From positions 1 to 63,392 of the forward strand of contig NZ_AGRW01000038.1 of NCBI RefSeq assembly GCF_000255555.1: a DNA stretch of 63,392 nucleotides, in the 5' to 3' direction. Numbering within the stretch: the stretch's first letter is position 1; the number at the start of each line of letters is the position of its first letter. The position numbers were made by a program, and so were the translations under genes. This DNA comes from Treponema saccharophilum DSM 2985. Lineage in GTDB: Bacteria > Spirochaetota > Spirochaetia > Treponematales > Treponemataceae. The notes under the pieces were generated by a model that saw only the letters and a program-made list of their open reading frames with translations, did not search any database and was not told the DNA's origin. Below, piece after piece: positions 34,912 through 45,048 of the stretch.

Positions 34912-36567
34912 CTAGCGGAAATTTCCGCCGCGTATTTTTGCGCAGATTTTGTCCGCGACTTTCTCGCCGTCCATCGCCGACGAGCCGATTCCGCCTGAAT
35001 ATCCCGAGCCTTCCCCGGCAGGGTAGAGGTTCCTGATTCCGACGCATTCGAGCGATTCCTTGTCGCGGAGAATCCGCACGGGCGTGCTCGTCCTCGTCTC
35101 CGAAGCGATGATGATGGCGTTGTCCGTCACGAACCCGCGCATCGATTTGTCGAATTCGCGGAACGCCTTTTTGAGCCGGCCGCCTATTTCCTCGGGAAGC
35201 CATTCGTCAAGGCGGCTCGTCACGACGCCAGGCTTGTAGCTCGTCTCCGGAAGCGAATCGGATTCCCGCCCCGAAAGAAAATCGGTGAGGCGCTGCGCCG
35301 GAGCCTTTTGCCCGTCCGCGTGCCTGAACGTCTCTTCCTCAAGCCATGTCCGCCAGTAAAGCCCCGCAAGCGCGCGGCATCCGTCTTTTTCCGCCATCTT
35401 CGCGAACTCCTCGGGAATGTCCTCCGGCCTGCGCTCCACGACAATCGCGGCGTTGCTCCATTCGCTGTTTCTTCCCGACGACGACATTCCGTTTATGACG
35501 ATTTGGTTCTCCGTCGTCGCGCACGGAACGACGTATCCGCCCGGGCACATGCAGAAGCTGTACACGCCGCGCCCGTCAATCTGCGACGTCAGCCGGTATT
35601 CGGCCGCGCTCGGCATCGCCTTCCCGTGGAACTGTATCGAGTCGATGAGCGTGCGGGGATGCTCGACGCGGACGCCGACCGCGAACGTTTTCTGCTCGAG
35701 CGACTGCGGCGAGACTTTCGCCATCATCTTGTAGACGTCCGTCGCCGAATGCCCCGTCGCGAGAATCACCGCGCATCCAGAAATTTCCGCCTCCGCGCCC
35801 GTTTTTAGGTTTTTCGTCCTGATTCCCGTCGCCGCGCCGTTCTCCACCGTTATCGACGTGCAGAGCGTGTCGAAATGGAATTCTCCGCCGAGGGAGATGA
35901 TTTTTTTCCGCATCGCGCTGATGATTCCCGGAAGCTTGTCCGTCCCGATATGCGGGTGCGCGTCCGTCAAGATTTTCTCGTCCGCGCCGAATTCGACGAA
36001 AATCCGGTAGATTTTTCCGATGTCGCCGCGTTTGTTCGACCGCGTGTAGAGTTTTCCGTCGGAGAACGTTCCGGCACCGCCCTCGCCGAAGCAGTAATTC
36101 GACTCCGCGTTGAGCTTTCCGGCCGCGCGCAGCTCCTCGATGTGGCGTGTGCGCTCCTCTGTGTCGGCGCCGCGCTCGATTATCACGGGTTTTATCCCTT
36201 CCTCAAGAAGCCTGAACGCCGCATACAGACCCGCCGGCCCCGAGCCGACGATGACGACCTGGCTCTTCCCGTCGGCAGCGCGCCATTCCGGAACGTTCTC
36301 GCCGTCTCCATTCGGTTTTTCGCCGATGTAGATTTTGTAGCGCAGGATGAGCCGTACGGTTCCGTGCCTTGCGTCTATCGATTTTTTTATGAACACGGCA
36401 ATTGCGTCGTCCGCGCCGATATTCCCCGAATGATTTTCGAAGTACATTTCCCGCACGCCGCGTTTCGTCAAACCCTTGTCGCGCAGCATCCGGAGTATTT
36501 TCTCTTTCAGAACGCCGAAATTCCTCTCGTCGTCCGGATTAACAGTGATGGAAAGTTCCGTTGTCAT
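34912..36567 (-). CDS. FAD-dependent oxidoreductase of the GidA/BaiN-like flavoprotein group
   Basis: 551 residues. The dinucleotide motif VVIVGSGPAGLYAAFRLLEE is at about 108-127, preceded by a ~105-residue N-terminal domain. Other marks are CFGEGGAGTFSDGKLYTR, VILATGHSATDVYKMM and a C-terminal LYPAGEGSGYSGGIGSSAMDG, characteristic of the conserved uncharacterised FAD-dependent proteins found across bacteria. ATG 36567 fits the start of homology; the longer frame reads the intergenic region. No substrate can be given. It follows a repeat region and is separate from pyrF by about 70 bp. Confidence 0.87.
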   Translation of the reverse strand: MTTELSITVNPDDERNFGVLKEKILRMLRDKGLTKRGVREMYFENHSGNIGADDAIAVFIKKSIDARHGTVRLILRYKIYIGEKPNGDGENVPEWRAADGKSQVVIVGSGPAGLYAAFRLLEEGIKPVIIERGADTEERTRHIEELRAAGKLNAESNYCFGEGGAGTFSDGKLYTRSNKRGDIGKIYRIFVEFGADEKILTDAHPHIGTDKLPGIISAMRKKIISLGGEFHFDTLCTSITVENGAATGIRTKNLKTGAEAEISGCAVILATGHSATDVYKMMAKVSPQSLEQKTFAVGVRVEHPRTLIDSIQFHGKAMPSAAEYRLTSQIDGRGVYSFCMCPGGYVVPCATTENQIVINGMSSSGRNSEWSNAAIVVERRPEDIPEEFAKMAEKDGCRALAGLYWRTWLEEETFRHADGQKAPAQRLTDFLSGRESDSLPETSYKPGVVTSRLDEWLPEEIGGRLKKAFREFDKSMRGFVTDNAIIIASETRTSTPVRILRDKESLECVGIRNLYPAGEGSGYSGGIGSSAMDGEKVADKICAKIRGGNFR

Positions 36568-36659
36568 GTGTGAGAGTATAAATTTTCCGCGCCAAAAAAA
36601 ACAGTTCCCCCACCGCCCGCTCCTTGAAAAATTCCCGCCCGAACCAGCACGCGCACGCT

Positions 36660-36800
36660 CGACAAAGTAAAAGGCTCTGTCCGGATTTTCGGTGGACACA
36701 TGATTTTTAGTGTCATGCTGAACGGATTTCGAAGAAATCTTGACCCGGAATCTTTTTTAAAGGTTGTCACACGGATTCGAGATTCCTAACGGAATCTCTT
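36660..36800. repeat. Interspersed repeat (GTCATGCTGAACGGATTTC type)
   Basis: Contains GGCTCTGTCCGGATTTTC, GTCATGCTGAACGGATTTCG and GAGATTCCTAACGGAATCTC (an inverted repeat). Related text is at 2280-2440, 10610-10740 and 26170-26230. It looks like a short mobile or remnant repeat independent of families 1 and 2. Confidence 0.5.
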
Positions 36801-36811
36801 TTGAATGAAAA

Positions 36812-37288
36812 CGCGGGTTAAACAATGCGTGCCCAAAAAAATATAATTTCCCGTAACGGAATCAAAACCCGCGGACAGAACAAACCACGCGCCATATTCC
36901 GCCAAGGCGCACTCCCGCTTCGCCGGAATCTGCCTGCGCACGCTCCGAGCAATAAAGACAAACGCGCGTTAAACAATGCGTGCCCAAAAAAATAGAACTT
37001 CACCGTGAATATATCCAAACCCGCGGATTGAAAAACCTCACGCGTAATCCCACCAAGGCGCACTCCCTGCATTCGCAGGAAGCTGCGTGCGCACGCTCCA
37101 TGCAATAAAGATAAACGCGCGTAAAACAATGCGTGCCCCCCAAAATAGAACTTCCCCGTGACGCCATCCAAAACCGCGGATTGAAAAACCACACGCGTAA
37201 TCCCATCAAGGCGCACTCCCGCTTCGCGGGAGCTGCGTGCGCACGCTCCATGCAATAAAGATAAACGCGCGTAAAACAATGCGTGCGC
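36812..37288. repeat. Family 1 hairpin-repeat array D
   Basis: Four units. CTCCCGC/GCGGGAG (37216-37232) and TCCCTGC/GCAGGA (37064-37080) are the inner hairpins; GCACGC/GCGTGC is the outer pair. ACAAACGCGCGTTAAACAAT links them. The right edge stops at the stop codon of the chemoreceptor gene (37290). Confidence 0.87.
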
Positions 37289-37289
37289 C

Positions 37290-39458
37290 CTATACCTTGA
37301 ACATGTCTATCTGCTTTCCGATTTGGCTTATCGAGTTTTGCATCGTGCCGGAAATTTCGGTCAGTGTGGAGCCGTTTTTGTCGATTTGCCTGACGCTTCC
37401 GCCCATCGTCTCCATGCTCCGGCGGATGAGCGTCGTCGCGTCCTGCAGCCGGTGGATTTCCGCGAGAATCGACTGGTTTCCCTCCGACATCTCCTTCGAC
37501 GACGTTTTGACATCGCGCGAGCTTTCGTTCACGACGAGGAGGGCGTTCGTCACGAGCTTGCTTCCGCGCGCGCTTTCCTCCATCGCGGCCTTGATGTGCC
37601 GCACCAGCTCGTCTGTTTTCTGGATGTTCTCGCTTACCGAGCTGAACGCCTCCTTTGCCTCGCCGCTCGACTGGACTACGCGCTCTATCGACTGCTGGAT
37701 TTTTTTCAGCTCCGCGCCGATTGATTTCGACTGATGCGCCGATGTTTCCGAAAGCGTCCTGATTTCGTCGGCGACAACCGAGAAACCCGCGCCCGCGAAT
37801 CCCGCGTGTGCCGCCTCGATTGCCGCGTTCATCGCGAGAAGGTTCGTCTCCGAGGCGATTTTCGAGATTGTCTTGTTCGCGGTGAAAAGCATCTGGCTCT
37901 GCTCGTCGATTTTCGCAATCTGCTCGTTCACCGCGTTCTGTTTTTCGATTCCGTTTTTGGTGAACCGCTCGAGGTTTTCGAACGCCTCCGCCATTTTTTC
38001 CATGCTGCTTGAGACGGTGTCGATGTTCTGGAGCATTTGCCCGATTGCGCTGCTCGCTTCCCCGACGGCGCCGACCTGCGACTCGATGAGCCTGTTCAGG
38101 TTCTCGATGTTCTTCGCAATCTGCGTGACCGCGCTCGCCGTTCCGTCAACGCTTTCGCCCTGCGACTCGATTTGCGTCACGACGGTGTCGATGTTCTGCG
38201 AAATTTCCGAGATTGAGCCGGACGTCTCGTCCGTCGTCTGCTGGAGGCTTTTGTCAATCGTGCGCAGGATATCCTTCGATTCCTTGATTTCGCTGATTAT
38301 CGTGCGGAGGTTCTCCACGAAAAGGTTGAATCCCTCGACGACGGCGCCGACCTCGTCCTTCGATTTTATCTTGAGCTTTTTCGTCAAATCGGCGTCCCCA
38401 GTCGCGATTTCGGAAATCGAGTCCTTGAGTACCGTGAGCGGCTTGAGGAGAATGTTCAGGTCGATGTTGATGAGGATGATGAGGAGAAGCGCGATGACGG
38501 CGCTGCATCCGGCGATGTTTAAACCGTTCTTCCGCGCCGATTCGAGCACCTCGTCTTCAGGAATCGCGAGTACGAGCGACCATTTCGTCCCATCAATCGG
38601 GCAGTAGAAAATGTAGCTCGTCGTTCCGCCGCTCGTTATCAGCCCCGTGCCGCTTTTTCCCTGCACCATCTGGGAAATGTGCTGCTTTATCCCGGACAGC
38701 CCGAGCGATTTTTCGTCTGTCGTCATCGGGTTCGCCATGATTTTTGACGGGTCGGGGTGCGCGATAATCTCGCCGTTCGCGCCGATTATGAACGGGAACC
38801 CGTTGTCGCCGAGCTTTATCTTCTGAATTTCCTTCTGGATTATTTTGAGCGGAATCGCGCCTGCGAACACGCCGAACATCGTGCCGTTCTTGTCGACCGC
38901 GGGAACCGCCGTGTAGAAGAACCAGTCGCCCGTCGCTGCCTGGACGGGGCTTGAAAGAAATTCGCCGAGACCCTTGTTGCTTATCGCCGAGAAGAATTCC
39001 ATTCCCATGACGTTGAATTCCTGCCCGTTCGTCGTGACGAAATTCCCGCCCATGTCCGCGATTCCGACAAAATCGAAATCCTCGCCGATAAGCCGGTGGT
39101 TGTCCTCCATGAATTCCCGCGTGTCGTCGATGTTTCCCTCAAGAAAGACGGAATTTTTCGTGAAGACACGCAAATCCTTGAAGTAGCTCGACAGCCAGTA
39201 CGTCATCGACGACGAATTTCCCTCCGCGGTCGCAATCGTAAGCTCTGTGTATGATTTGATGCTGTCGCGTTTTATCGATTTGGAGAGAATCAGCACGAGC
39301 GCCGTGAAGAATATCACGAGCAGCCCGAACACGGCGCACAGAAGCTTGAACGACATCCTGTTCGTTAGGCTCTCGCGCTTTTTCCGCTGCCCCGTCTTTC
39401 CATTTTCTTTTTTGAGCGATTTTTCCGGCGCCCCGATTTTTTTCAAGCGCAATGCCAT
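37290..39458 (-). CDS. Methyl-accepting chemotaxis protein with dCache-type sensor (chemoreceptor 2)
   Basis: 722 residues. A basic cytoplasmic N-terminus (about 1-35) precedes TM1 (about 37-58), a periplasmic dCache domain (about 65-305; [30 protein letters not shown]), TM2 (about 313-335), HAMP, and a signalling domain. The tip region (about 525-560) reads [20 protein letters not shown]. The C-terminus is DMFKV. SD GGAGG precedes ATG 39458. Ligand unknown. The gene stands alone and its stop codon adjoins repeat array D. Confidence 0.95.
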   Translation of the reverse strand: MALRLKKIGAPEKSLKKENGKTGQRKKRESLTNRMSFKLLCAVFGLLVIFFTALVLILSKSIKRDSIKSYTELTIATAEGNSSSMTYWLSSYFKDLRVFTKNSVFLEGNIDDTREFMEDNHRLIGEDFDFVGIADMGGNFVTTNGQEFNVMGMEFFSAISNKGLGEFLSSPVQAATGDWFFYTAVPAVDKNGTMFGVFAGAIPLKIIQKEIQKIKLGDNGFPFIIGANGEIIAHPDPSKIMANPMTTDEKSLGLSGIKQHISQMVQGKSGTGLITSGGTTSYIFYCPIDGTKWSLVLAIPEDEVLESARKNGLNIAGCSAVIALLLIILINIDLNILLKPLTVLKDSISEIATGDADLTKKLKIKSKDEVGAVVEGFNLFVENLRTIISEIKESKDILRTIDKSLQQTTDETSGSISEISQNIDTVVTQIESQGESVDGTASAVTQIAKNIENLNRLIESQVGAVGEASSAIGQMLQNIDTVSSSMEKMAEAFENLERFTKNGIEKQNAVNEQIAKIDEQSQMLFTANKTISKIASETNLLAMNAAIEAAHAGFAGAGFSVVADEIRTLSETSAHQSKSIGAELKKIQQSIERVVQSSGEAKEAFSSVSENIQKTDELVRHIKAAMEESARGSKLVTNALLVVNESSRDVKTSSKEMSEGNQSILAEIHRLQDATTLIRRSMETMGGSVRQIDKNGSTLTEISGTMQNSISQIGKQIDMFKV

Positions 39459-39699
39459 AAATGACCTCCTTCGTCATGCTGTATTCTCTCCTTGTTGTCC
39501 TGGCATCTCCACGAATCGCAGCATTGGATTTTGCCGTACAAAAAATATTATGTATGAAAATGCTGATTTTAGCAAAATATCGCTATAAAACAGTCTTGCC
39601 TGCGTCGTGTTGTCGAGAAAAAAACGCGGAATTGTTATAATCGGCGTCGCGTGCCGCTCTTTTCGGGCCGCGCAGAAAACTACAGTGGAGATTCATGTT

Positions 39700-40428
39700 A
39701 TGGAAATGAAATCGCTTACGAAACTTTTGACGGAGAACGAGTATCCCGGTCGCGGGATTGTCGTTGGGAAGACTGAGGACGGAAAGAACGCCGTCGTCGC
39801 CTACTGGACGATGGGGCGCAGTGCAGGAAGCCGGAACCGCGTTTTCGTCACGGAAACGGAGAACGGTTCCGAGGTCGTCCGGACAAAAGCGTTCGACGAG
39901 AAGCTCGTCGCCGGCGATCCCTCGCTGATTATCTACGCGGCAGTCCGCCAGTTCGGGAACAGGACAATCGTCACGAACGGCGACCAGACGGACACGATTT
40001 TCGACGGCCTCCGCAACGGAATGACGTTCGAGCAGAGCCTCAGAAGCCGCAAATACGAGCACGACGCCCCGAACTACACGCCGAGAATCTCCTCCCTCCT
40101 CACTGTTGACGGCGGGAAGTTCGATTACGCGCTCTCCATCCTCAAAAGCGACGGCGGAAACCCGGACAACACAATCCGCATCACGTTCTCGTACGACAAC
40201 CCGCAGAACGGGAAAGGCCATTTCATCCACACGTATCAGGGTGACGGAAACCCGCTTCCGTCGTTCGAGGGCGAGCCTGAGCCTGTCGAAATAAAGGGTA
40301 CGATTGACGAATTCGCCGGGAACATCTGGAATTCGCTCAACGGCGACAACAAGGTCTCGCTTTTCGTCCGCTTCATCGACATAAAGAGCGGCGAGTACAA
40401 GGAAATCATCTTCAACAAGAACAGGTAA
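39700..40428 (+). CDS. IMP cyclohydrolase, PurO-like family
   Basis: 242 residues. The sequence (YPGRGIVVGKTEDGKNAVVAYWTMGRSAGSRNRVF in pieces) matches the IMP cyclohydrolase-like family related to archaeal PurO, which closes FAICAR to IMP, the last step of purine synthesis. It is not PurH. A GTGGAG SD sits 9 bp before ATG 39700. A bacterial PurO-type enzyme may replace or complement PurH here; PurH is not in the window. It has its own terminator. Confidence 0.88.
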   Translation: MEMKSLTKLLTENEYPGRGIVVGKTEDGKNAVVAYWTMGRSAGSRNRVFVTETENGSEVVRTKAFDEKLVAGDPSLIIYAAVRQFGNRTIVTNGDQTDTIFDGLRNGMTFEQSLRSRKYEHDAPNYTPRISSLLTVDGGKFDYALSILKSDGGNPDNTIRITFSYDNPQNGKGHFIHTYQGDGNPLPSFEGEPEPVEIKGTIDEFAGNIWNSLNGDNKVSLFVRFIDIKSGEYKEIIFNKNR

Positions 40429-40445
40429 GCCCGAGGAACATCATT

Positions 40446-40491
40446 CCGGCGCGCGGCTCGTGAAATGCGGTCGCGCGCCGGATTTTTTTTG
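40446..40491 (+). terminator. Rho-independent terminator
   Basis: CCGGCGCGCG (40446-40455) pairs with CGCGCGCCGG (40472-40481), followed by eight T. Confidence 0.92.
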
Positions 40492-40530
40492 CGGATTTGC
40501 CCGCGCGGGAAATTTTTGTATCATGGCGGG

Positions 40531-43059
40531 ATGAGAAAATGCGGTTGCGGGCGTTTTTCCGCCCTGTTCTTGTTTTTGGCGCTCCTTTGCGGATGCGCTT
40601 CGGCTCCGTCGGATGACCTTCTTTATTACAAATCGGTTTCCGCGGAATGGTACGCGCCGGATAGGGAGCTTCCTTCATCGGAGCCGCGCGACAACGTGAA
40701 CGGCGACGACCCTGACGACGTATACGTCAAATCCCTTTCGCAGACGTTCCTCAAAGGATACCGTTTCGTCCTCAAGAACGGAAAAATATGGTGCGCGAAG
40801 GAAGGAAAGGACGGATGGGAGCTATTCTTGGGGACTGGGCTTCCGTTTGCGAGGAAGAAGGGCGCGTTCGATTCCCCGTCTTCGATAAGCGAGATTTTCG
40901 CGGACGGAGACTGCCTTTTCGCGTTCGACGACCGCGGGCGCATGTATTACGTCTACACGCAGAAGCTTCCCGACGAGAAAATATGGGACTGGCGGAATGT
41001 TTTCGGCTGGCCCGACAAGCGCGTCCTCCGTCAGAACGGGCTCGTCAGGAACAAGCGCGGCTGGGCGATGGGCGTCCGCCGCAAGGACATCCTCTGGTAC
41101 GAGGACAGGTTCGCCAACCAGCACCATTACGGGACGATGGGGCTGGCGACGCTCTATTTTCTTTCCGAGGACGGGCAGACGATTTTCTTCACCGATTCGG
41201 GGATGCCCGTAGATTTCAGCAACAGGATTCAGGGGCCGGAGCACGGCTCGTTCGTGGCTCGCAGCATCGGCTGCTCCGGCTCAACGATTTTTCTGATTGC
41301 CGACGACGGGACGATGTACACGCGCCTCATCGATTTCGACACGATGGGATGCGACCCGATGTTCTTCAAGTACACGTACCGGAAGCTTCCCCAAAAATGG
41401 ACGGGAAAGGACTATCTTTCGAACTATTCCCCGTGGGCTCTTCCCGCCGAGGACTGGAAGAGGGAGCCTGCAATCCCGCTGTTCGGCAAGGCGCGCCTCT
41501 CCCGCTTCATCTCGATACACCAGAACGGGCAGGGGAATTTCGCGCGTGAGCTCCGTGTCGCGGGAATCGACCCGTACGGAAACGAAGGATACTACTTCAA
41601 GCAGATTTCCTCCGACGAGTGGCAGTTCCGCCGCGCGCCTCTCTCGATTCGCGAGGGCGATTTCCTTTCCGGGAAAACGGAGCGCGGAATGCCGACGGAA
41701 TTCGATTTTTCCGGTATTTTCTTCGACGGCGGAAAAACGGACGAGACCGTCTCCTGCTCGGTAAGCGGGTTCGACATCGCCTCGGAAGGAGAGAGCACTC
41801 TCACGTTCACGATGGAGCGCGACGGATGGAAGGAAACGGCGTCGTTCACGGTTTACACGGTCGAGATGTGGACGTACATGGTGCGCTACAACCCCGGTTT
41901 TGACGGAACGCCCAAGCAGTTTTTCTGCACCGTCGTCTCGCCGCCCGAGACGCTCGAAACGGAGCACGAGGAATTCGGGAATTTCCTCAAGGGGCTTTTC
42001 GGCTCGATAGACAGAAAAGTGTTCGCGCTGTCGTGCGAGGCTTCGTCGGAATACGCCTACATCGCGGGAAAAAGAGCCGACGGCAGCGAATGGTACGCCG
42101 TCATGGGCGCGGGCGGGAACGTAATCCATCCGAGCGAATTCGCCGTGCAGTCCATCGCGGGATTCTACCGTGACGAAGGAATCCTCCTCGACCCCGCGAA
42201 GGAATTCTCCGCGGCAGACATCCCTGAAATCGAGCGGAAAATCGACTCGAACAAAAAATTCATCTCGTACATGAAGGGCGAGCTTGAGTCATACGAAATC
42301 CGCAAGGAAAGCACGAACCGGTTCTACCGGACGTACAGCGTCGTCGATTTCATCACGACGATAACGCTTCTGAACAAAATCGACTTCCCGAAAATCAAGA
42401 CGATGACGAGCTTCGGCGACAGGCTCGTGGGGACGAACGCGGAGAATTTCCGAAACATGTACGAATACCGCTCGGCGAACTACCCGAGCCTCATAGAGCT
42501 GACCGAGCGCAGGGTTGAAAACTACGAGGCTGTTCTGAATGCCCTGCGTGGCGGTGCGAAATCGGCAAAATGCGGCGCGTTCCTGATGGACTCGTTCCCG
42601 CAGTATTTTTCCGCCGCGGGAATCCCGTCGTTCCTGGACGGAATTTCGCCTTCCGTTTCCCAGACCGCCGTGCTGAAAATACTCGGGGACGAGCCGTTCC
42701 TTTCGGCGTTCATGCTGGAATCATGTTCGGGCGGGAATGAGCGCGCCGTCGTTTCCGTGTCAGGCTCCTCATACGCAATCAGGAGCGCGCTTTCCGCATC
42801 GACTTCGCTCGGCGTTCCTCTTTCGGACTATCTTTCGGAGCATCCGATTGAGCTCGACGCGCATTTCCTTGCCGTGGAGGGCGGCGGATTCCTTCGGAAA
42901 ACGTTCGGCGTAAAGTCGCTCCAGCAGAAAAAGGGGAAATTTGTTTGGGACGGAACGGCGCTCCGCATAACGGCGGAGAATTCCGTTTTTCCGGACAACG
43001 TTATTTTCGAGTCGGCACGTTGTCCCGATTCCGCAAAAAAGGTACGCTCTCAAAAATGA
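40531..43059 (+). CDS. Large hypothetical lipoprotein
   Basis: 842 residues. A short basic N-terminus and hydrophobic stretch end in LLCGCAS, a spirochaete-type lipobox with Cys around residue 21. The first half has repeated beta-strand patterns (GRMYYVYTQK, GLATLYFLSEDG, DDGTMYTRL), suggestive of a beta-propeller; the second half is helical (YEIRKESTNRFYRTY). I do not recognise a family. Its stop overlaps the next start (ATGA), so it is translationally coupled to a radical SAM enzyme. Confidence 0.8.
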   Translation: MRKCGCGRFSALFLFLALLCGCASAPSDDLLYYKSVSAEWYAPDRELPSSEPRDNVNGDDPDDVYVKSLSQTFLKGYRFVLKNGKIWCAKEGKDGWELFLGTGLPFARKKGAFDSPSSISEIFADGDCLFAFDDRGRMYYVYTQKLPDEKIWDWRNVFGWPDKRVLRQNGLVRNKRGWAMGVRRKDILWYEDRFANQHHYGTMGLATLYFLSEDGQTIFFTDSGMPVDFSNRIQGPEHGSFVARSIGCSGSTIFLIADDGTMYTRLIDFDTMGCDPMFFKYTYRKLPQKWTGKDYLSNYSPWALPAEDWKREPAIPLFGKARLSRFISIHQNGQGNFARELRVAGIDPYGNEGYYFKQISSDEWQFRRAPLSIREGDFLSGKTERGMPTEFDFSGIFFDGGKTDETVSCSVSGFDIASEGESTLTFTMERDGWKETASFTVYTVEMWTYMVRYNPGFDGTPKQFFCTVVSPPETLETEHEEFGNFLKGLFGSIDRKVFALSCEASSEYAYIAGKRADGSEWYAVMGAGGNVIHPSEFAVQSIAGFYRDEGILLDPAKEFSAADIPEIERKIDSNKKFISYMKGELESYEIRKESTNRFYRTYSVVDFITTITLLNKIDFPKIKTMTSFGDRLVGTNAENFRNMYEYRSANYPSLIELTERRVENYEAVLNALRGGAKSAKCGAFLMDSFPQYFSAAGIPSFLDGISPSVSQTAVLKILGDEPFLSAFMLESCSGGNERAVVSVSGSSYAIRSALSASTSLGVPLSDYLSEHPIELDAHFLAVEGGGFLRKTFGVKSLQQKKGKFVWDGTALRITAENSVFPDNVIFESARCPDSAKKVRSQK

Positions 43060-44792
43060 ACGAATCAAAACAAGAAAAGAAAAGAATCATCTGCACGACG
43101 GTCCTTGTCGAAACGTCCCCGCAGGCAATGCCGCTCGGGGCTGCGTGCATAGCGTCCGCGCTCAAGGCAGAGCCGTCCCTTGCGGATTTTTCCGTCGAGC
43201 TTATCGATTTTTCGCGCGAGGATGGCGAATTCGTCTCCGCGCTCGATTCCGGCGGGGAAAAGGGTGCGGCGGCGATGATTGCTGAAAAGCTTGCCGCGCG
43301 CGCTCCTTCTGCCGTCTGCTTTTCTGTCTACGTCTGGAACCATTCGATTCTCGATTGCGTCGCGTCCGAGCTCAAGCGCCTCGTCCCGTCCGTCTTCTGC
43401 ATCGCGGGCGGCCCCGAGGTTACCGCTTCCCCGCGCGCTTTCCGCTCGTTCGATTTTACTGTCGCGGGACCCGGCGAGGTTGCCGTCCCCGAACTGTGCG
43501 CGGCGCTTTTTTCCGGGGCGTCTTCCGTCCCGCTCCCGTGCGACGTCGCGATTCCCGGCGTCCTGTTCCGTGGCGGGGAGAATCCTTCCTCCGATGCGCC
43601 CGTTGTCCGCGCGACTCCGTGCCGTCCTGAAGCGACACCGTCGCCGTATCTCGACGGAACGCTCGACCCTGCCCGGTACGGGGGCGCGTTGTGGGAGCTT
43701 GCGCGCGGGTGCCCGTTCAAATGCTCGTACTGTTATGAGAGCAAGGGCGAGAAGAAAATATCGTACTTCCCGATGGAGCGCCTTGAGAAGGAAATCGAGC
43801 TTTTCGCGAGAAAGAAAATCGCGCAGGTTTTTGTCCTCGACCCGACTTACAACGCGAGCAAGGAGCGCGCCCTGCGTATGCTCCGCATAATAGAGAAGAA
43901 GGCGCCGGGAATGTTCTTCTATTTCGAGGCGCGCGCCGAATTCATCGACCGTGAGCTTGCCAGGGCGTTCGCGCGCATTCCGTGCTGCATCCAGTTCGGG
44001 CTTCAGAGCGCGAATCCTGCCGTCCTAAAAAACGTGCATCGGACGCTCGACAAAAAGCTCTTCGCGCGAAACATTTCGTTTTTGAACGACGAGGGCGTGA
44101 CGTTCGGGTTCGACCTGATTTACGGGCTTCCGGGCGACACAATCGGCGGGTTCCTCAATTCGATTGATTTCGCGCTGTCGCTTTACCCGAACAACCTCGA
44201 GCTGTTCTGCCTTTCCGTCCTTCCCGGGACGAACCTGTTCGACGACGCGCCCGGATTCGGGATGGAATGGGACAAAAATCCGCCTTACCACGTGACGCGG
44301 ACGCCGACGTTTTCCGAATCCGACATCGCGGCAGCTTCGAGGATTTCTCGCGCGACGAATATTTTCTACACGCAGGGGCGCGCCGTTCCGTGGTTCAATT
44401 CCGTCCTACGCGCGCTCCGCGAAAAGCCTAGCGCTTTCCTTTCCGCCTTCGCCGATTTTCTCGACGCGCGCGAGTCCGGAAATGGCGGCGATGTGCAGTA
44501 TTCGTCCGAAGAAATCGAATCGATGCAGAAGGAATTCGTCCTCGCGCGTCTCCGCTCCTCTCGTCTTGAACGGCTGTGCCCCGTCGCCTCCGACCTCATC
44601 TCGATGCACGGCGCGCTCGGGCGCTGCACTGCCGACGGAACGGAATCGACGTTCGCGACGAATTACCATCCCGACGACGTGATGAGCGAATACGGAACCG
44701 ACCTTGCTTTTTTTGCGAAGAACGCGGGAAGGCAGCGCTGCCGCGTGCGCGTGTTTTCCTCCCAGAACGGCGCCGACTGGAAGACGGTGTGA
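43056..44792 (+). CDS. B12-binding domain/radical SAM enzyme
   Basis: 578 residues. The N-terminal ~160 residues have the cobalamin-binding Rossmann pattern (PLGAACIASALKAE, FCIAGGPEVTASP). The radical SAM core begins at ELARGCPFKCSYCYESKG with C-x3-C-x2-C, and FGFDLIYGLPGDT and SVLPGTNLFDDAPG follow as in B12-type methyltransferase/rSAM proteins of the HemN/BchE-like group. A C-terminal ~130-residue extension is present. Start ATG 43056 overlaps the lipoprotein stop. Chemistry and substrate are not evident. Confidence 0.9.
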   Translation: MNESKQEKKRIICTTVLVETSPQAMPLGAACIASALKAEPSLADFSVELIDFSREDGEFVSALDSGGEKGAAAMIAEKLAARAPSAVCFSVYVWNHSILDCVASELKRLVPSVFCIAGGPEVTASPRAFRSFDFTVAGPGEVAVPELCAALFSGASSVPLPCDVAIPGVLFRGGENPSSDAPVVRATPCRPEATPSPYLDGTLDPARYGGALWELARGCPFKCSYCYESKGEKKISYFPMERLEKEIELFARKKIAQVFVLDPTYNASKERALRMLRIIEKKAPGMFFYFEARAEFIDRELARAFARIPCCIQFGLQSANPAVLKNVHRTLDKKLFARNISFLNDEGVTFGFDLIYGLPGDTIGGFLNSIDFALSLYPNNLELFCLSVLPGTNLFDDAPGFGMEWDKNPPYHVTRTPTFSESDIAAASRISRATNIFYTQGRAVPWFNSVLRALREKPSAFLSAFADFLDARESGNGGDVQYSSEEIESMQKEFVLARLRSSRLERLCPVASDLISMHGALGRCTADGTESTFATNYHPDDVMSEYGTDLAFFAKNAGRQRCRVRVFSSQNGADWKTV

Positions 44793-44821
44793 TTTCCGTT
44801 TTTTATCGTTTTTGTGAAAAG

Positions 44822-44866
44822 TATCGTTATTTTTGGATTTTATTGAAAAATAACGATACATTTTTG
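44822..44866 (+). terminator. Large perfect palindrome, possible terminator
   Basis: GTATCGTTATTTTT (44822-44835), 11-base loop, AAAAATAACGATAC (44847-44860), then ATTTTT. It may terminate the rSAM transcript. The arms share ATAACGATA with the family 1 repeats. Confidence 0.6.
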
Positions 44867-45048
44867 AAATCTTCCGATGAAACGGCTTGATTTTGTTTTC
44901 GCAAAACCGTATACTTTCAATATAATCTAAACAAAAGACGAAAAAAGTCCTCAAAAAATACATCAAGTACTAATCATTACCAAGTTTTCTTAAAAATCGA
45001 ATCAGAAAAATAAAAAGTCCTCATTTTTTTTCACAGGAAGGAATCCTT

